Source: Dermatophilaceae bacterium Sec6.4
Lineage (GTDB): Bacteria > Actinomycetota > Actinomycetes > Actinomycetales > Dermatophilaceae
DNA: 64,000 bases
Assembly (NCBI GenBank): GCA_039636865.1
Contig: CP144172.1
Span: 3,348,001-3,412,000 of the forward strand
Direction of reading: 5' to 3'
Shown one piece after another: positions 46,558-56,299 of this stretch; position 1 is the first letter of the stretch, and the number at the start of each line of letters is the position of its first letter. The position numbers were made by a program, and so were the translations under genes. Below the pieces are notes generated by a model. It did not search any database. It worked only from the letters and a program-made list of their open reading frames with translations, and was not told the DNA's origin.

Positions 46558-47024
46558 GACAGTTCCGCCAGCAGCTGCTCGAATCGGTCGCCGAGAGCGC
46601 GACCCGTCACGGTGCGGATCTCATCTCCTGCCAGTTGCAGTTCCAACCGCTCGTCAGCGAGTCGCTCAGCCAGTCCCTCGCCCCATTCCACGACGGTCAC
46701 TGCGTCCTCCAGTCTGGTGTCCAGGTCGAGATCGTCCAGCTCCGCTGCATCACTGAGACGGTATGCGTCCACATGTACCAAAGGCGGCCCGTCCACGAGA
46801 GATGGATGGGTGCGCGCGATGACGAAGGTCGGAGACGTGATCGGGCCCCGCACCTGCAACCCGCGCGCAATGCCTTGCGTCAAGGTCGTCTTGCCAGCGC
46901 CGAGGCCGCCGGTGAGGATGATCAGGTCGCCACCGTCCAGCAGCATCCCCAGACGGGCGCCCCACTCCTGCAGAGCCTCCGGGTCGAGGAAGGTCCACCG
47001 GGCCACATCGGTCACCGCTGTCAT
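46554..47024 (-). CDS. tsaE: t6A complex ATPase TsaE
   Basis: The protein has 156 residues with a P-loop GGLGAGKTTLTQG (residues 39-51) and the following GPITSPTFVIARTHPS, plus the late VVEWGEGLAERLADERLEL, all typical of TsaE. ATP hydrolysis by TsaE resets the TsaB-TsaD complex between cycles. It overlaps the hydrolase gene upstream by four bases and tsaB downstream. Confidence 0.9.
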   Translation of the reverse strand: MTAVTDVARWTFLDPEALQEWGARLGMLLDGGDLIILTGGLGAGKTTLTQGIARGLQVRGPITSPTFVIARTHPSLVDGPPLVHVDAYRLSDAAELDDLDLDTRLEDAVTVVEWGEGLAERLADERLELQLAGDEIRTVTGRALGDRFEQLLAELS

Positions 47025-48205
47025 GAGGTGGAGCGCCCGGCCTTGCGCGGCCGACGCGCGGGTACCGTCACGCGCTTGGCGACGCGAGGCGCCCGATGAG
47101 CCCGGGATTCGCTACTGTGCTTGCGCTTGGGCGCATCCGGTGTTGCGCCGTCGCCCAGCGCCCGACAGGCACGATCGAGCATCGTCAACAGATGTTCGTT
47201 GACCAGATCGGGGTATTCCAGTGGCAGCACATGGCCTGCGTCGTGGATCAGGACGAACTCGGTGCCCGGCATCGCGTCGACTATTGCTTCGGAGTGCACC
47301 GCGGGCGTGATCCGGTCCCGGTCACCGCACAGGACGAGCGTCTCGATGCCGATGAACTCTTTCAGCGCCTGACGCTCGTCGTGCAACATCAACGATCCGA
47401 GATAGGCTGAGATGGTCGGCATCTTGGTCGCGAAGATCATGTCGGCCACCAACCGGACGATCGACATCGGCACATCGGAGGCGAACGACCACCGGTGCAC
47501 CAGGAACGCCTCGACGTCCCTACCGGCGTGCCGGGTCGACGTGACCAGCGCCTCCTGATCGGTCAACTGCAGCATCGCGGCCGGGCCCAGGCGGTGCACG
47601 ATGGCACCCAGTTGACGACCCAGGCCGAAATTCTCACTTGCGAGGTTGCCTGCACTACTGGAGATGAATGCCGCACCGATCACCCGTTCGTGCAGCACTT
47701 TCGGATACTGCCGCGCGAACGACATCACCGCCATCCCACCCATGGAGTGCCCGACAAGCACCAGTGGTCCGGACGGCGTGGTCTCCTCGATGACCCGCGC
47801 CAGGTCGCGCCCGAGTTGGCCGACGGTGTAGGTCGATTCGTCAGCCTCCTCGCTGCGTCCGTGTCCACGAAGGTCCCACAGGACCACGCGGTAACCGGCG
47901 GCACGCAGCATCCGACGTTGGAAAACCCAGAGAGTGAGATTGTGCGTGTATCCATGACACAGCACGACCGTAGGTTTGTTCGCGTGCCAGGTGGACTCGT
48001 CGACCTCGACGTGCAATGGGACACCGTCTTCGGAGATGACCACCTGCTCGATGTCGGGTGTATCGACGTAGTCACCCTCGGTGCCCAGCGAGATCGCGGT
48101 CTGCCGGGCCCGCCAGAGCCGGTCCACCGTGATACCGGCCGCTGTCGCTGCCGCCGCACCGACCAACCCGGCTCCGATCCCGAGGATCGACCGCGTGGCG
48201 CCCAC
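47021..48205 (-). CDS. alpha/beta-fold hydrolase with N-terminal helix
   Basis: The protein has 394 residues from GTG 48205. An N-terminal hydrophobic stretch (GIGAGLVGAAAATAAGITV) may anchor it. The hydrolase core has HGYTHNLTLW, the nucleophile elbow GHSMGGMAVMSFA and the acid/base ends LCGDRDRITP and HDAGHVLPLE. A basic C-terminal tail follows (HRAPRVAKRVTVPARRPRK). Such a hydrolase between alr and tsaE is common in actinobacteria, but its substrate is not known. Its start shares one base with the alr stop. Confidence 0.8.
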   Translation of the reverse strand: MGATRSILGIGAGLVGAAAATAAGITVDRLWRARQTAISLGTEGDYVDTPDIEQVVISEDGVPLHVEVDESTWHANKPTVVLCHGYTHNLTLWVFQRRMLRAAGYRVVLWDLRGHGRSEEADESTYTVGQLGRDLARVIEETTPSGPLVLVGHSMGGMAVMSFARQYPKVLHERVIGAAFISSSAGNLASENFGLGRQLGAIVHRLGPAAMLQLTDQEALVTSTRHAGRDVEAFLVHRWSFASDVPMSIVRLVADMIFATKMPTISAYLGSLMLHDERQALKEFIGIETLVLCGDRDRITPAVHSEAIVDAMPGTEFVLIHDAGHVLPLEYPDLVNEHLLTMLDRACRALGDGATPDAPKRKHSSESRAHRAPRVAKRVTVPARRPRKAGRSTS

Positions 48206-49362
48206 TACATGTCTCCTTCGTAGATCCGCGGCAGTCTGCTGCTCATCCGGGTCACGATCTCGTAGGAGATCGTGTCGGTCGCGTCGGCCCAGTCCTGCGC
48301 GGTGGGTTCGCCACCGTCGCCGGGACCGAACAGGACGACGCGATCACCGGCCTGCACCTGCTGGTCACCGACATCCACCACGAACTGGTCCATGCATACC
48401 CGTCCGCTGACCGCATGCCGCACGCCTGCGACCTGCACCGGCCCCACGTTCGAGGCGGCGCGTGGCACGCCGTCGGCATACCCTGCGGGCACGTCGACGA
48501 CCGTCGTTTCCTTCTCCGGCACGTAGGTGTGCCCATAACTGACGCCTTGACCCGCCGGAATTCGTTTGGCAACAGTGATATTCGCGGAGGCGGTCATTGC
48601 CGGGCGTAGCCCGAACGAGGCCGGGTCACCGAGCTGCGGGACGGGGCTGAGGCCGTACACCGCGAGCCCCGGGCGCACCATGTCCCAGGCTGCGCTGGGC
48701 TGAGTGAGCGTCGCCGCGGAGTTGGACATGTGGCGCACCTCGATCGGGAAGCCGGCCCGCTCCACGTCGCGTACGGCGTCCGCGAATTTCTCCTGCTGAG
48801 CGCGCACTGTCGGATGATCGGGAGAATCGGCAAACGCGAAATGCGTGAACACACCGACCACCTCGATGACGCCTTCGGCGCTGAGCGGCTGCGCAGCCTG
48901 GATCAGCCGCGGCCAATCCGCTCCGTACGCACCATTACGGGCCAACCCGGTGTCCACCTTCAGCTGAACCCTCGCGGGGCGACCGATCCGACGGGCAGCA
49001 GCAGCCAGTTCGGTGAGCTCCCACTCGGCCGGCACGCCGAAGTCGATGTCACGTTCGAGTCCCGGGGTGAAGTCGAGACCGGGGGCATGCAGCCAGGACA
49101 GCACCCGAGTCTCGATCCCAGCGTCACGCAGGGCAATGGCCTCAGCAAGCTGCGCGACTCCCAACCAGGTCGCACCGCCGTGCACGGCGGCCTGGGCGCT
49201 GGGCACCAGACCGTGCCCGTAGGCATCACCCTTGACCACCGCCATCACCTCGGCGGCACCGGCGAGTTCCTTCAACCGGATGACGTTGTCGCGGATGGCA
49301 GTCAGATCAATGGTCAACCGGGCCGGCGCGCCGGCGGGCAGATCCGTGTCGTGGAAGCTCAT
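48205..49362 (-). CDS. alr: alanine racemase
   Basis: The protein has 385 residues from ATG 49362; the longer frame to 49548 has no family resemblance. The PLP lysine is K44 in AVVKGDAYGHG, and the second catalytic residue lies in GVSYGHTYVPEKE. The C-terminal sheet domain includes GRVCMDQFVVDVGD. It interconverts L- and D-alanine for peptidoglycan synthesis. It sits in the nnr-alr-tsa transcription unit, although a gap of 191 bp separates it from the upstream hypothetical gene, so it may have its own promoter. Confidence 0.95.
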   Translation of the reverse strand: MSFHDTDLPAGAPARLTIDLTAIRDNVIRLKELAGAAEVMAVVKGDAYGHGLVPSAQAAVHGGATWLGVAQLAEAIALRDAGIETRVLSWLHAPGLDFTPGLERDIDFGVPAEWELTELAAAARRIGRPARVQLKVDTGLARNGAYGADWPRLIQAAQPLSAEGVIEVVGVFTHFAFADSPDHPTVRAQQEKFADAVRDVERAGFPIEVRHMSNSAATLTQPSAAWDMVRPGLAVYGLSPVPQLGDPASFGLRPAMTASANITVAKRIPAGQGVSYGHTYVPEKETTVVDVPAGYADGVPRAASNVGPVQVAGVRHAVSGRVCMDQFVVDVGDQQVQAGDRVVLFGPGDGGEPTAQDWADATDTISYEIVTRMSSRLPRIYEGDM

Positions 49363-49553
49363 AGCCGCTCCAGTTTGGCATCCGGGCCAAGGGTTCGCGC
49401 GCGGCGAGTCCGCGAGTGCGGCTGCCGGCCGCGGCCGCCACCACTTTCGTGGTGGATGTGTGCGCGATTGACACGGCCATCCAGGGACCGGCCCAGGGTG
49501 GCGTCGAGGAACCCTGCACGCACCGCACGAGCGCTCTGCCCTCGGCAATATGA

Positions 49554-51008
49554 CTAGCCGCGACCGCTACCCAGGCCGAGGACCATCGCGATACCGAGGG
49601 CGCTGCGCGGGTCATAACCGGTGCGCCACAGCCCGCCGTGCACGGATCGGACGGCTTCCTCACCCCACGCGGTGTCCTGCGGTGCCGGCTCGGCGTACAG
49701 GTCATGCACCAGGAGTGCGGCCATCAGGGTGGCGCTGGTGGACGGCGCGAAGACATGGATCCCGAAGCGGTGCGCTCCGGCGTACGCGGCCGCGAGGAGC
49801 CGGTTCTTCAGGACCGAACGGGTGCGGGTCGGCGGCGCGACGTTCATCGACACGAGGACCCCGTCTGCACGTGCTGCGGTCGCGCGCCAGCGGTGCACCC
49901 TCTTGGCGAGCAGATAGTTCGGCCCCTGCTGCAGCACAATGCTGTCGTTGATTCCGGGGTTCTCCCCCGGTGCGTAGTTGCGTTGCAGCAGGCGCCCCCG
50001 CGACGCGGCGCGTACGACCGGGCGCAACCTGCGTAACGCGGTACGTCGCTCGTATTCCGATGTCGCCGCGTCCACGGCGGCGCCCGGTACCGCGAAGCTG
50101 TCGGTCGGGGTGGCCAGCCATCCCATCGACAGATCGCCCCTGGTCTGCTGCAGGTGGGCGGTCAGCGCGTCGGCCGCCGCAGACAGGCGCAGATTGACCA
50201 CCCCGTCGGCATACAGATAGTTACCGAGCACCAGATGTCCGTCCTGCTCGGCGATCCAACGGGTCACCTCCGGCAGATCGTGCAGCAGATCAGCCCCGGT
50301 GCTGCCCGAATCTGCGGTGCTGACCGGGTACGTCAGGGTGCCCGCCGATTCGGATGCGAGGCTCAGCACGTCGCGCCACACCCCAGGTCGAGGTAGGTCG
50401 ACGGCGACCACGTGCCCGCCCCACCGCAGAATCGAGCGCAACGGGCCCATCTCGGAGCTGGCGCCGAGCGCGACGAGCGATCTACCGGGCATCGAAAGCC
50501 ACTCCGGGTGGTCGATCACCCGCGCGATGGCCTGTTGCGCACCGGGCTCCAACACCCCGTTGACCGCCCACGTGTCGAGCTGATCACGTAACTCCTGCCC
50601 GCGCAGTCGACGGCCCTCGTACGGCAGTGTCAGCTCCGTCTCGGCGGCAGCCGCACCGCGGACGGTCTGCGACGTCAGCGCCGCATCGGACGGCGCCGAT
50701 ACCGGTGCATCGAGCAGCGTTCCGAGACTCCGGCGGTCGCTACCGCGCTCGGCGACCATGCGGTGATGCACCGACGTGAGGCCGTCGCGGGCAATGGACG
50801 CCGCGGCCGCAGCGTCAGCGACCTCGGCCTCGATCAGTCGTTTGAAATGGGTGAGATAGCCGCTGCGCCAGTTCGTCTCACGCTCCACGGCTGCCGCGCC
50901 GACGGGATCGGCAGTTCGCAGGGCGTCACCGACGACCGCCCGACCGAAGGCAGAGCTACTGCGGGTCCCGTCGACCTGCGGCAGGTCGATCCGTAGGTCG
51001 GTGTTCAT
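49554..51008 (-). CDS. conserved actinobacterial protein of unknown function
   Basis: The protein has 484 residues. I do not recognise the family. An N-terminal helical half is followed by a Rossmann-like stretch SLVALGASSEMGPLRSILRW then GGHVVAVDL (177-206), which could bind a nucleotide. Later parts (GHLVLGNYLYADGVVNLRLS) are also regular. No membrane helix is evident in the first three quarters; the C-terminal end is Ala/Gly-rich. It starts four bases inside the end of the NAD(P)HX repair gene, so it belongs to the same transcript. The dinucleotide-like fold and the neighbour suggest cofactor metabolism, but this is a guess. Confidence 0.7.
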   Translation of the reverse strand: MNTDLRIDLPQVDGTRSSSAFGRAVVGDALRTADPVGAAAVERETNWRSGYLTHFKRLIEAEVADAAAAASIARDGLTSVHHRMVAERGSDRRSLGTLLDAPVSAPSDAALTSQTVRGAAAAETELTLPYEGRRLRGQELRDQLDTWAVNGVLEPGAQQAIARVIDHPEWLSMPGRSLVALGASSEMGPLRSILRWGGHVVAVDLPRPGVWRDVLSLASESAGTLTYPVSTADSGSTGADLLHDLPEVTRWIAEQDGHLVLGNYLYADGVVNLRLSAAADALTAHLQQTRGDLSMGWLATPTDSFAVPGAAVDAATSEYERRTALRRLRPVVRAASRGRLLQRNYAPGENPGINDSIVLQQGPNYLLAKRVHRWRATAARADGVLVSMNVAPPTRTRSVLKNRLLAAAYAGAHRFGIHVFAPSTSATLMAALLVHDLYAEPAPQDTAWGEEAVRSVHGGLWRTGYDPRSALGIAMVLGLGSGRG

Positions 51009-52555
51009 CCGTCCAGCGAACCAGACCGCGACGCGTCATCGGAAATATCGACCTGTGCCAGCTGGGTGGTTCGGGCTGTTCTCAGCAGATAGGCCACGGT
51101 TGCCCCCACCTCGTGCGCGATGTCCAGCGCGCGCAGCGGGCCGTCCGGGTTCGCCCGATCCCCCGCGACCCCGTGCACGAGTGCCGCGAGGCTCCCGGCG
51201 TCCAATGGCGGCAGACCAGCGGCGAGCAACATGCCGGCGAGCCCGGCGAGCACGTCTCCAGACCCGGCGGTCGCGAGCCAGCTCGGAGCGTCACTCTGGC
51301 TGCGGATGGGCAGCCCCGCACCCGCCGGTGGCACGACAATCGTGGTGCTGCCCTTGAGGAGCACTGTGACCCCGAGGTGATCGGCAACGAGTTGCGCGAT
51401 CTGTACCGGAGCTCGGCGCACCGCGTCGTCCGCGAGTTCGCCGTCATCGCCCAGGTGGCCCGTCGGCCTCAGGTGCAGGCGGCGCGCGAGCCTCAGCAAC
51501 TCCCCGGCGTGCGGCGTGAGCAGCGTCGGCGCGCTGCGTGGAGCCTCGAGCAGGTCCAGGCCGCCCGCGTCCAGCAGCACAGGAAGGTCGGATGCAATGG
51601 CCTCACGTGCGGTGTCCAGCTGCTCCTGCGACGCATCATTCGGCTCCATCCCGGACCCGATGGACCACGCCTGCACCCGGCCCACACCGAAGACCGCTTC
51701 GGGTACCAGCTGGCGCAGCAGCCCGGTGGGAGCATCGGGCCCGATGTACCGCACCATCCCGGCCCCCGCCGTGACTGCTGCGGTGACCGCCATCACGGCA
51801 GCTCCCGTGTAATGCTCCCCGCCGGCGATGATGCCCAGGACACCCCTGGAGTACTTGTCGTCGTCGCGGCCTGGGACAGGCCACAGTTCGGCGCCGTCCT
51901 GGTGGGTCAGCCGCTCGACAACCGGCGCGACCGGCTCGGTGAGCCCGATATCGATGACGGTGAGCAGACCGCACGCCTCCTGAGTCGCAGGGAGCAGATG
52001 CACGGGCTTGAGCATCCCGAACGTGACGGTTTCGTCCGCGGCGAACCGATCGGAATCGACCAGCCCGGCGGGATCGCACCCGGACGGCAGGTCCACGGCG
52101 ATGACGTAGGCACCGGCCGCGCACCGTTCCCGGAGCCCGACCAGGTGCGCCGGAAGTCCGGGCCGACCACCGATGCCGAAAATCCCGTCGATGACCAGAT
52201 CGGCGTCCGAGAGCGCATCGCGAACGTCATCGGAAACACCCCCACCGCTCCACTGCAGATCGATGGCACCCGCTGACACGGCCGCGTCCAGCCCCCCCTG
52301 GTGCACGCTGGCCGCGGTCCGCACCACAGCGACGTTGTGCCCTGCGGACGCGAGGCGTGCGGCGGCGAAGAGCGCATCACCGCCGTTGTTTCCGGCACCG
52401 ACGAGCACCGCTACCCGCACGCCGTCGCCCAACCGCAAGCCGGCGACCTGCGCGAGCCCCGCGGCAGCGAGCGCCATCAGCTCTCCGTCGGCCTGATCGT
52501 GCATGGCCGCCTCCTCGGCAGTCCGAACGTCATCCACTGAATAGGCACGCATCAT
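51005..52555 (-). CDS. nnr: bifunctional NAD(P)H-hydrate epimerase / dehydratase
   Basis: The protein has 516 residues and joins two enzymes. The N-terminal epimerase domain has VAVLVGAGNNGGDALFAAAR (near residue 48) and IDGIFGIGGRPGL. The C-terminal ADP-dependent dehydratase has LLTPHAGELLRLARRL and LATAGSGDVLAGLAGMLLAA. Together they repair damaged NAD(P)HX. It overlaps the following hypothetical gene by four bases. The next start codon (52552) is equally possible. Confidence 0.9.
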   Translation of the reverse strand: MMRAYSVDDVRTAEEAAMHDQADGELMALAAAGLAQVAGLRLGDGVRVAVLVGAGNNGGDALFAAARLASAGHNVAVVRTAASVHQGGLDAAVSAGAIDLQWSGGGVSDDVRDALSDADLVIDGIFGIGGRPGLPAHLVGLRERCAAGAYVIAVDLPSGCDPAGLVDSDRFAADETVTFGMLKPVHLLPATQEACGLLTVIDIGLTEPVAPVVERLTHQDGAELWPVPGRDDDKYSRGVLGIIAGGEHYTGAAVMAVTAAVTAGAGMVRYIGPDAPTGLLRQLVPEAVFGVGRVQAWSIGSGMEPNDASQEQLDTAREAIASDLPVLLDAGGLDLLEAPRSAPTLLTPHAGELLRLARRLHLRPTGHLGDDGELADDAVRRAPVQIAQLVADHLGVTVLLKGSTTIVVPPAGAGLPIRSQSDAPSWLATAGSGDVLAGLAGMLLAAGLPPLDAGSLAALVHGVAGDRANPDGPLRALDIAHEVGATVAYLLRTARTTQLAQVDISDDASRSGSLDG

Positions 52556-52583
52556 GCCTGCATCCTCTCGCGTTCACGGGCTC

Positions 52584-53798
52584 TCACCGATCGGGCGCGT
52601 CTCGCAGCGGCGATCCTGCTGCAATCAGCGTCGCGATCGCAAAGACGACGACTACTGCAAAGAACGCAGGCCGGTAGCCGACCGCCCCGACAGCCACACC
52701 GGCCAGTACCGCACCCAGGGCGCCCATGGTGCGGTTGACCGAGCGTCTGCTGGCGTTGACCCGGCCGAGCAGTTCGTCCGGGGTGAGGGACTGCCAGTAA
52801 CCCATCTCGTTGGAGTTCTCGATGCCGGCGGCCAGACCCAGCAGACCCAGCGCGAGGAACAGCAGCGCGTCGCCGGCACCGGTCGCCGGGGAGACCGCAA
52901 CCAGAATCCAAGCGAACGGATATGCGGCGCGGGCCAGGATGATGGCACGTCCTGACCCGATCCGGGCGCCGATTCGGGCCGCGGTCGATGCGCCAATCAG
53001 GCTGGCGAGCCCGAACACCGTGAACAACAGCCCGAACGTCACCGCAGTGAATCCACGCGAGCGCAACGCGAGCAGGGCCAGCGCTGTCATCGCAGCACCG
53101 TTGGCGAGGAACCACACATGTGTCGACACCGCGAGCGGGCCCAGGGCGCGGTGGCGGTAGGTCCATTGCAGCCCATCGCGGATCTCGGCGCGAAGGTTGC
53201 GGTCGCGGGCAACGGGTGCAGGTTCCTGCACCTGCAAGCCTGCATTCAGCGCGGCATCGAGCAGATAGCTGATCGCGTCGACCCCGATGGCCAACGGTGC
53301 TCCGAGCAGCCCCACGAGGCTGCCGCCGATTGCCGGTCCGAGCGTCTGCGCGGCGGCATCACTCTGATCGAGGCGCGCGTTGGCGACGACCAGCCCCGAT
53401 CGTGGGACCAGGCGGGGAAGTAGCGACTGGGTCGCGGCGAACCCGAATACCGAGAAGGCACCGAAAAGAAGCAGTGCGGCGGCGAGCATCCAGATCTGCA
53501 GCGCGCCGGCCAGCCACAGGATCGGGATCAGACCCAGGCAGAGTGCACGCCCGATGCTCGCCCAGACGAGGATGGGTTTGCGACGCCACCGGTCGGTGTA
53601 CACCCCCGCAATCAGCCCGAGCACGGCGTACGGCAGCAACTGCGCCGCATTCACGACGCCGACCTCGAAGGGTGAGGCACCGAGTGACTGGACCACCAGG
53701 ACGGGCATCGCGATGGCTGTCACGGCCGTGCCGAGCGAGCTGATGGCGGCCGCAGTCCAGTACCGGGCGAACAACGAGCGAGCAGTGGTGGAGTCCAT
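52584..53798 (-). CDS. MFS transporter (MFS_3 group)
   Basis: The protein has 404 residues from ATG 53798. The ribosome-binding site AAGGAGG is about 14 bases upstream, slightly far; a GTG four codons earlier (53810) is too close to it. About 12 helices are visible; the first loop carries AGVYTDRWRRKPILVWASIG, a typical MFS motif A. A late motif NEMGYWQSLTPDELLGRVNA is common in the enterobactin-exporter-like group. It stands 28 bp before the NAD(P)HX repair gene on the same strand and may be cotranscribed. The substrate is unknown. Confidence 0.8.
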   Translation of the reverse strand: MDSTTARSLFARYWTAAAISSLGTAVTAIAMPVLVVQSLGASPFEVGVVNAAQLLPYAVLGLIAGVYTDRWRRKPILVWASIGRALCLGLIPILWLAGALQIWMLAAALLLFGAFSVFGFAATQSLLPRLVPRSGLVVANARLDQSDAAAQTLGPAIGGSLVGLLGAPLAIGVDAISYLLDAALNAGLQVQEPAPVARDRNLRAEIRDGLQWTYRHRALGPLAVSTHVWFLANGAAMTALALLALRSRGFTAVTFGLLFTVFGLASLIGASTAARIGARIGSGRAIILARAAYPFAWILVAVSPATGAGDALLFLALGLLGLAAGIENSNEMGYWQSLTPDELLGRVNASRRSVNRTMGALGAVLAGVAVGAVGYRPAFFAVVVVFAIATLIAAGSPLRDAPDR

Positions 53799-53826
53799 TT
53801 CGGCCGTCACCGCCTCCTTGCGCACC

Positions 53827-54372
53827 TCACCCCGCCGGGCGATCAGCGGTGAACAACTGCAGTGGCATGTTGTAGTAGCGAGTCGTCTGACCAGCACGGG
53901 TCATGCCGATGCGCTCGGCGACGGACTGCGACGGGGTGTTGGCGACATTCGTGACGGCGACCACTTCGTTCAGGCCGACCGCGAAGGCGTACTGCAGGAG
54001 GCGTGCAGCGGCTTCGGTCGCGTAACCGTGGCCCCATGCCTCGGGGTGGAAGTGCCAGCCGATCTCGGTGTCCCCCGAAGCGGGCGGCGGGTCCTGATCG
54101 CTGGACGCAGGTATTGGCTTGAGGATCACCGCGCCGAGCGGGCGGTCATCCTGGCGGTCGTGGACAACCCACACTCCATGTATCCCATCGTCCAGCGCCC
54201 GCCAGCGGGCGATGGCCAGCTGCGCCTCGCTGCGCTGCGCCATCACCTTCGGGAACCGCCCGATGAACCGCTGGACTTCTGGACGGGAGTACATGTCGAA
54301 AGCAAAATCGACATCGTCCTCAGACCATCCGCGAAGCAGTAGACGGCGGGTTTGCAGGGCGAGCACCAGCAC
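53827..54372 (-). CDS. GNAT acetyltransferase (RimJ/RimL type)
   Basis: The protein has 181 residues. The GNAT core is EIGWHFHPEAWGHGYATEAA, then RLLQYAFAVGLNEVVAVTNV and NTPSQSVAERIGM. The N-terminal TRRLLLRGWSEDDVDFAFDM is typical of RimJ/L-like enzymes that acetylate protein N-termini or small amines. It is 28 bp upstream of the MFS gene on the same strand. The substrate is unknown. Confidence 0.8.
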   Translation of the reverse strand: MLVLALQTRRLLLRGWSEDDVDFAFDMYSRPEVQRFIGRFPKVMAQRSEAQLAIARWRALDDGIHGVWVVHDRQDDRPLGAVILKPIPASSDQDPPPASGDTEIGWHFHPEAWGHGYATEAAARLLQYAFAVGLNEVVAVTNVANTPSQSVAERIGMTRAGQTTRYYNMPLQLFTADRPAG

Positions 54373-54448
54373 ATCGTGGCACGCCCGATGTGCGGAGACC
54401 GCTACTGCGATCAGCTGTTCCGGAGCACAGCAACTGGGCTGCCGGGGG

Positions 54449-54718
54449 TCAGTCCTGCTGTTGCAACGCGGCTTGGCGCCTGCGCGCGCTGCGCACGAGG
54501 GTGAAAAGCGCGTTGCCGCTGGAAATGAAGATCAGGACGAACACCCAAATGATGGCGTCGGAAGAACGATCGAAGATGAAGATCAGCACAATGCCGACCA
54601 TGCACACTGCAGATACCGCAGCAACGCGGCGAAAGTCTCGAGTCTGCTGCGCCTTGTCGCCTGGCTGAGCACTCTCATCGACCACTACTACCCCCATCGT
54701 CAGGTTCCGGTACGACAT
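54449..54718 (-). CDS. small two-helix membrane protein
   Basis: The predicted protein has 89 residues from ATG 54718 (an ATG seven codons later is possible). Two hydrophobic stretches (AAVSAVCMVGIVLIFIF and AIIWVFVLIFISSGNALF) flank a short loop, followed by a basic end RRRQAALQQQD. No known family is recognised. The GNAT gene follows 76 bp downstream on the same strand. Confidence 0.55.
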   Translation of the reverse strand: MSYRNLTMGVVVVDESAQPGDKAQQTRDFRRVAAVSAVCMVGIVLIFIFDRSSDAIIWVFVLIFISSGNALFTLVRSARRRQAALQQQD

Positions 54719-54967
54719 CCTTGCTCGGCGCACAGGAAATGGCCGCAAATAGCACACGGGTAGATCGAAGACCTGGTTACGACCATCGGAAAACCACCAC
54801 AACAACCAGCCTCTGTCTTGACCGGGGACCCGTGACATCACTCGTCACCCGTCGAATGGACTTCGTGCTGTTGACGAGGACCGCGGTGCGCAACCAACTG
54901 GACCACGAGGTGACCGGCTCGTCCACGGCTCACACCTCGTTCTCGAATCCGGCCAGGGCGCGTGAGA

Positions 54968-55558
54968 ATGTGGTTTCCCATGCTCGATGAGTTGGCAAAA
55001 GCGCATCTGCATGAGGACCTGAGGTACCTGCGATCCGTACTGGTACACAAGATCGAGGGCTTGTCGGAGTACGACATACGCCGTCCGTTGACAGCGACCG
55101 GCACCAATCTGCTCGGCCTGATCAAACACGTAACCCTGTGGGAATCGCGATACTTCGCAGAAGTATTCGATCGACCGTTCCCCGAACCGTTGCCTGCGTG
55201 GGACGACTTCGACGCCAATCGGGCCAGCCTCTGGGTTACCGCAGATGAGACCCGCTACCAGATTCTCGAACGGTACGAGCGGGCAGCACGGCACTCGGAT
55301 TCGACGATCGAAGCGCTGAGCATCGACGCGGCCGGCATTGTGCCCTGGTGGCCGGGGCCGCAGGTGATGCTGTTCAACGTGCTGGCGCACATGCTCACCG
55401 AAACTGCTCGGCACGTCGGCCACGCTGACATCCTTCGCGAACAGCTCGACGGAGCTGTCGGCGACGAAACATCACCACCGTCCAAAAATCCCATCGCGCT
55501 ACCGCAACTTCGACAACGCATTGACGACGCCGCACGCAGCACTCAACCCGAGAGTTGA
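54968..55558 (+). CDS. DinB-family (DUF664) protein
   Basis: The protein has 196 residues if it starts at ATG 54968; GTG 54962 and ATG 54980 are alternatives. It shows the four-helix DinB pattern with the metal-ligand histidines: LIKHVTLWE near residue 55 and HMLTETARHVGHADILREQL near residue 148. DUF664 proteins resemble thiol-dependent S-transferases that use mycothiol or bacillithiol. The substrate is unknown. A truncated paralogue follows directly. Confidence 0.75.
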   Translation: MWFPMLDELAKAHLHEDLRYLRSVLVHKIEGLSEYDIRRPLTATGTNLLGLIKHVTLWESRYFAEVFDRPFPEPLPAWDDFDANRASLWVTADETRYQILERYERAARHSDSTIEALSIDAAGIVPWWPGPQVMLFNVLAHMLTETARHVGHADILREQLDGAVGDETSPPSKNPIALPQLRQRIDDAARSTQPES

Positions 55559-55611
55559 GCCGTCACAACGCTGGCCGGGAGGTACCCGACGCATGGCCCG
55601 CTATCAGACCC

Positions 55612-55878
55612 GTGCCCACAGAAGCCGACTTGTTCGTCGACGAAGCCGACACAGTGGACTACTGGGTTGCCTGTTATCGGGAGCAGATCGAGGCTTCTCG
55701 CGCTGTGGTGGCGTCCATGGAGTTAGACAGTCTGTGCGCGCGTACCGACATCATCGAATGCAACGTGCGATACGTCATGTTCCACATGATTCAAGAGACC
55801 GCACGCCACGCCGGGCACGCTGACATCATCCGCAAGAGCCGCAAGGGCTCGCTCCCCAGCACTATTCACCCGTGTTGA
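55612..55878 (+). pseudogene. truncated second DinB/DUF664 copy
   Basis: The frame reads FVDEADTVDYWVACYREQIE and NVRYVMFHMIQETARHAGHA, the C-terminal half of a DUF664 protein, including two of the three ligand histidines. The N-terminal half with the first histidine is missing. The open frame starts at 55555, inside the end of the first copy, but its first 20 residues do not match the family. It probably derives from a tandem duplication or from a gene whose 5' half was deleted. Confidence 0.6.
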
Positions 55879-56299
55879 CGACGCCACGGGTCATGGTTCC
55901 TTGAACGCACGGGCCAGGAGCACTGCGAGAGCCAACCGTGGTGGGTCCAGGGCTGATTCAGATGCGTCCGGCGCAGCGAGCCGACCTCGAGGGTAAATGC
56001 AGAAATTGGGTTAAGCCCCGCCACGCGGTGGCGCCGGGTCGCCTGCCGGGCGCTCTGCTCGCGGCGGGCGGCCCCGATACTCGGCGCGGGCGGCACCCGG
56101 GGCGATGGCACCTGGACCACTGACCCGTCCGCCAACTTCATCTGCACCATCACCATTCCCAAAAGGGTAGACAGCCCGGGGCCCGCCACGGTGGAGGTTC
56201 GCTACGTAACCACCGCACCAGCAGCCAGTTCCATCTCGAAACGGGATCCCGTTTTGCGCACAGCTGGGCCGGGTCGTCGGACAGTCCCGCACGACCGCG
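55879..56299. other. 421-bp stretch without a recognised gene
   Basis: A minus-strand frame (55866-56189, 107 codons) begins VQMKLADGSVVQVPSPRVPP in a regular, coding-like way, but its last third is not, and no family is recognised. I do not call it a gene. Confidence 0.4.
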
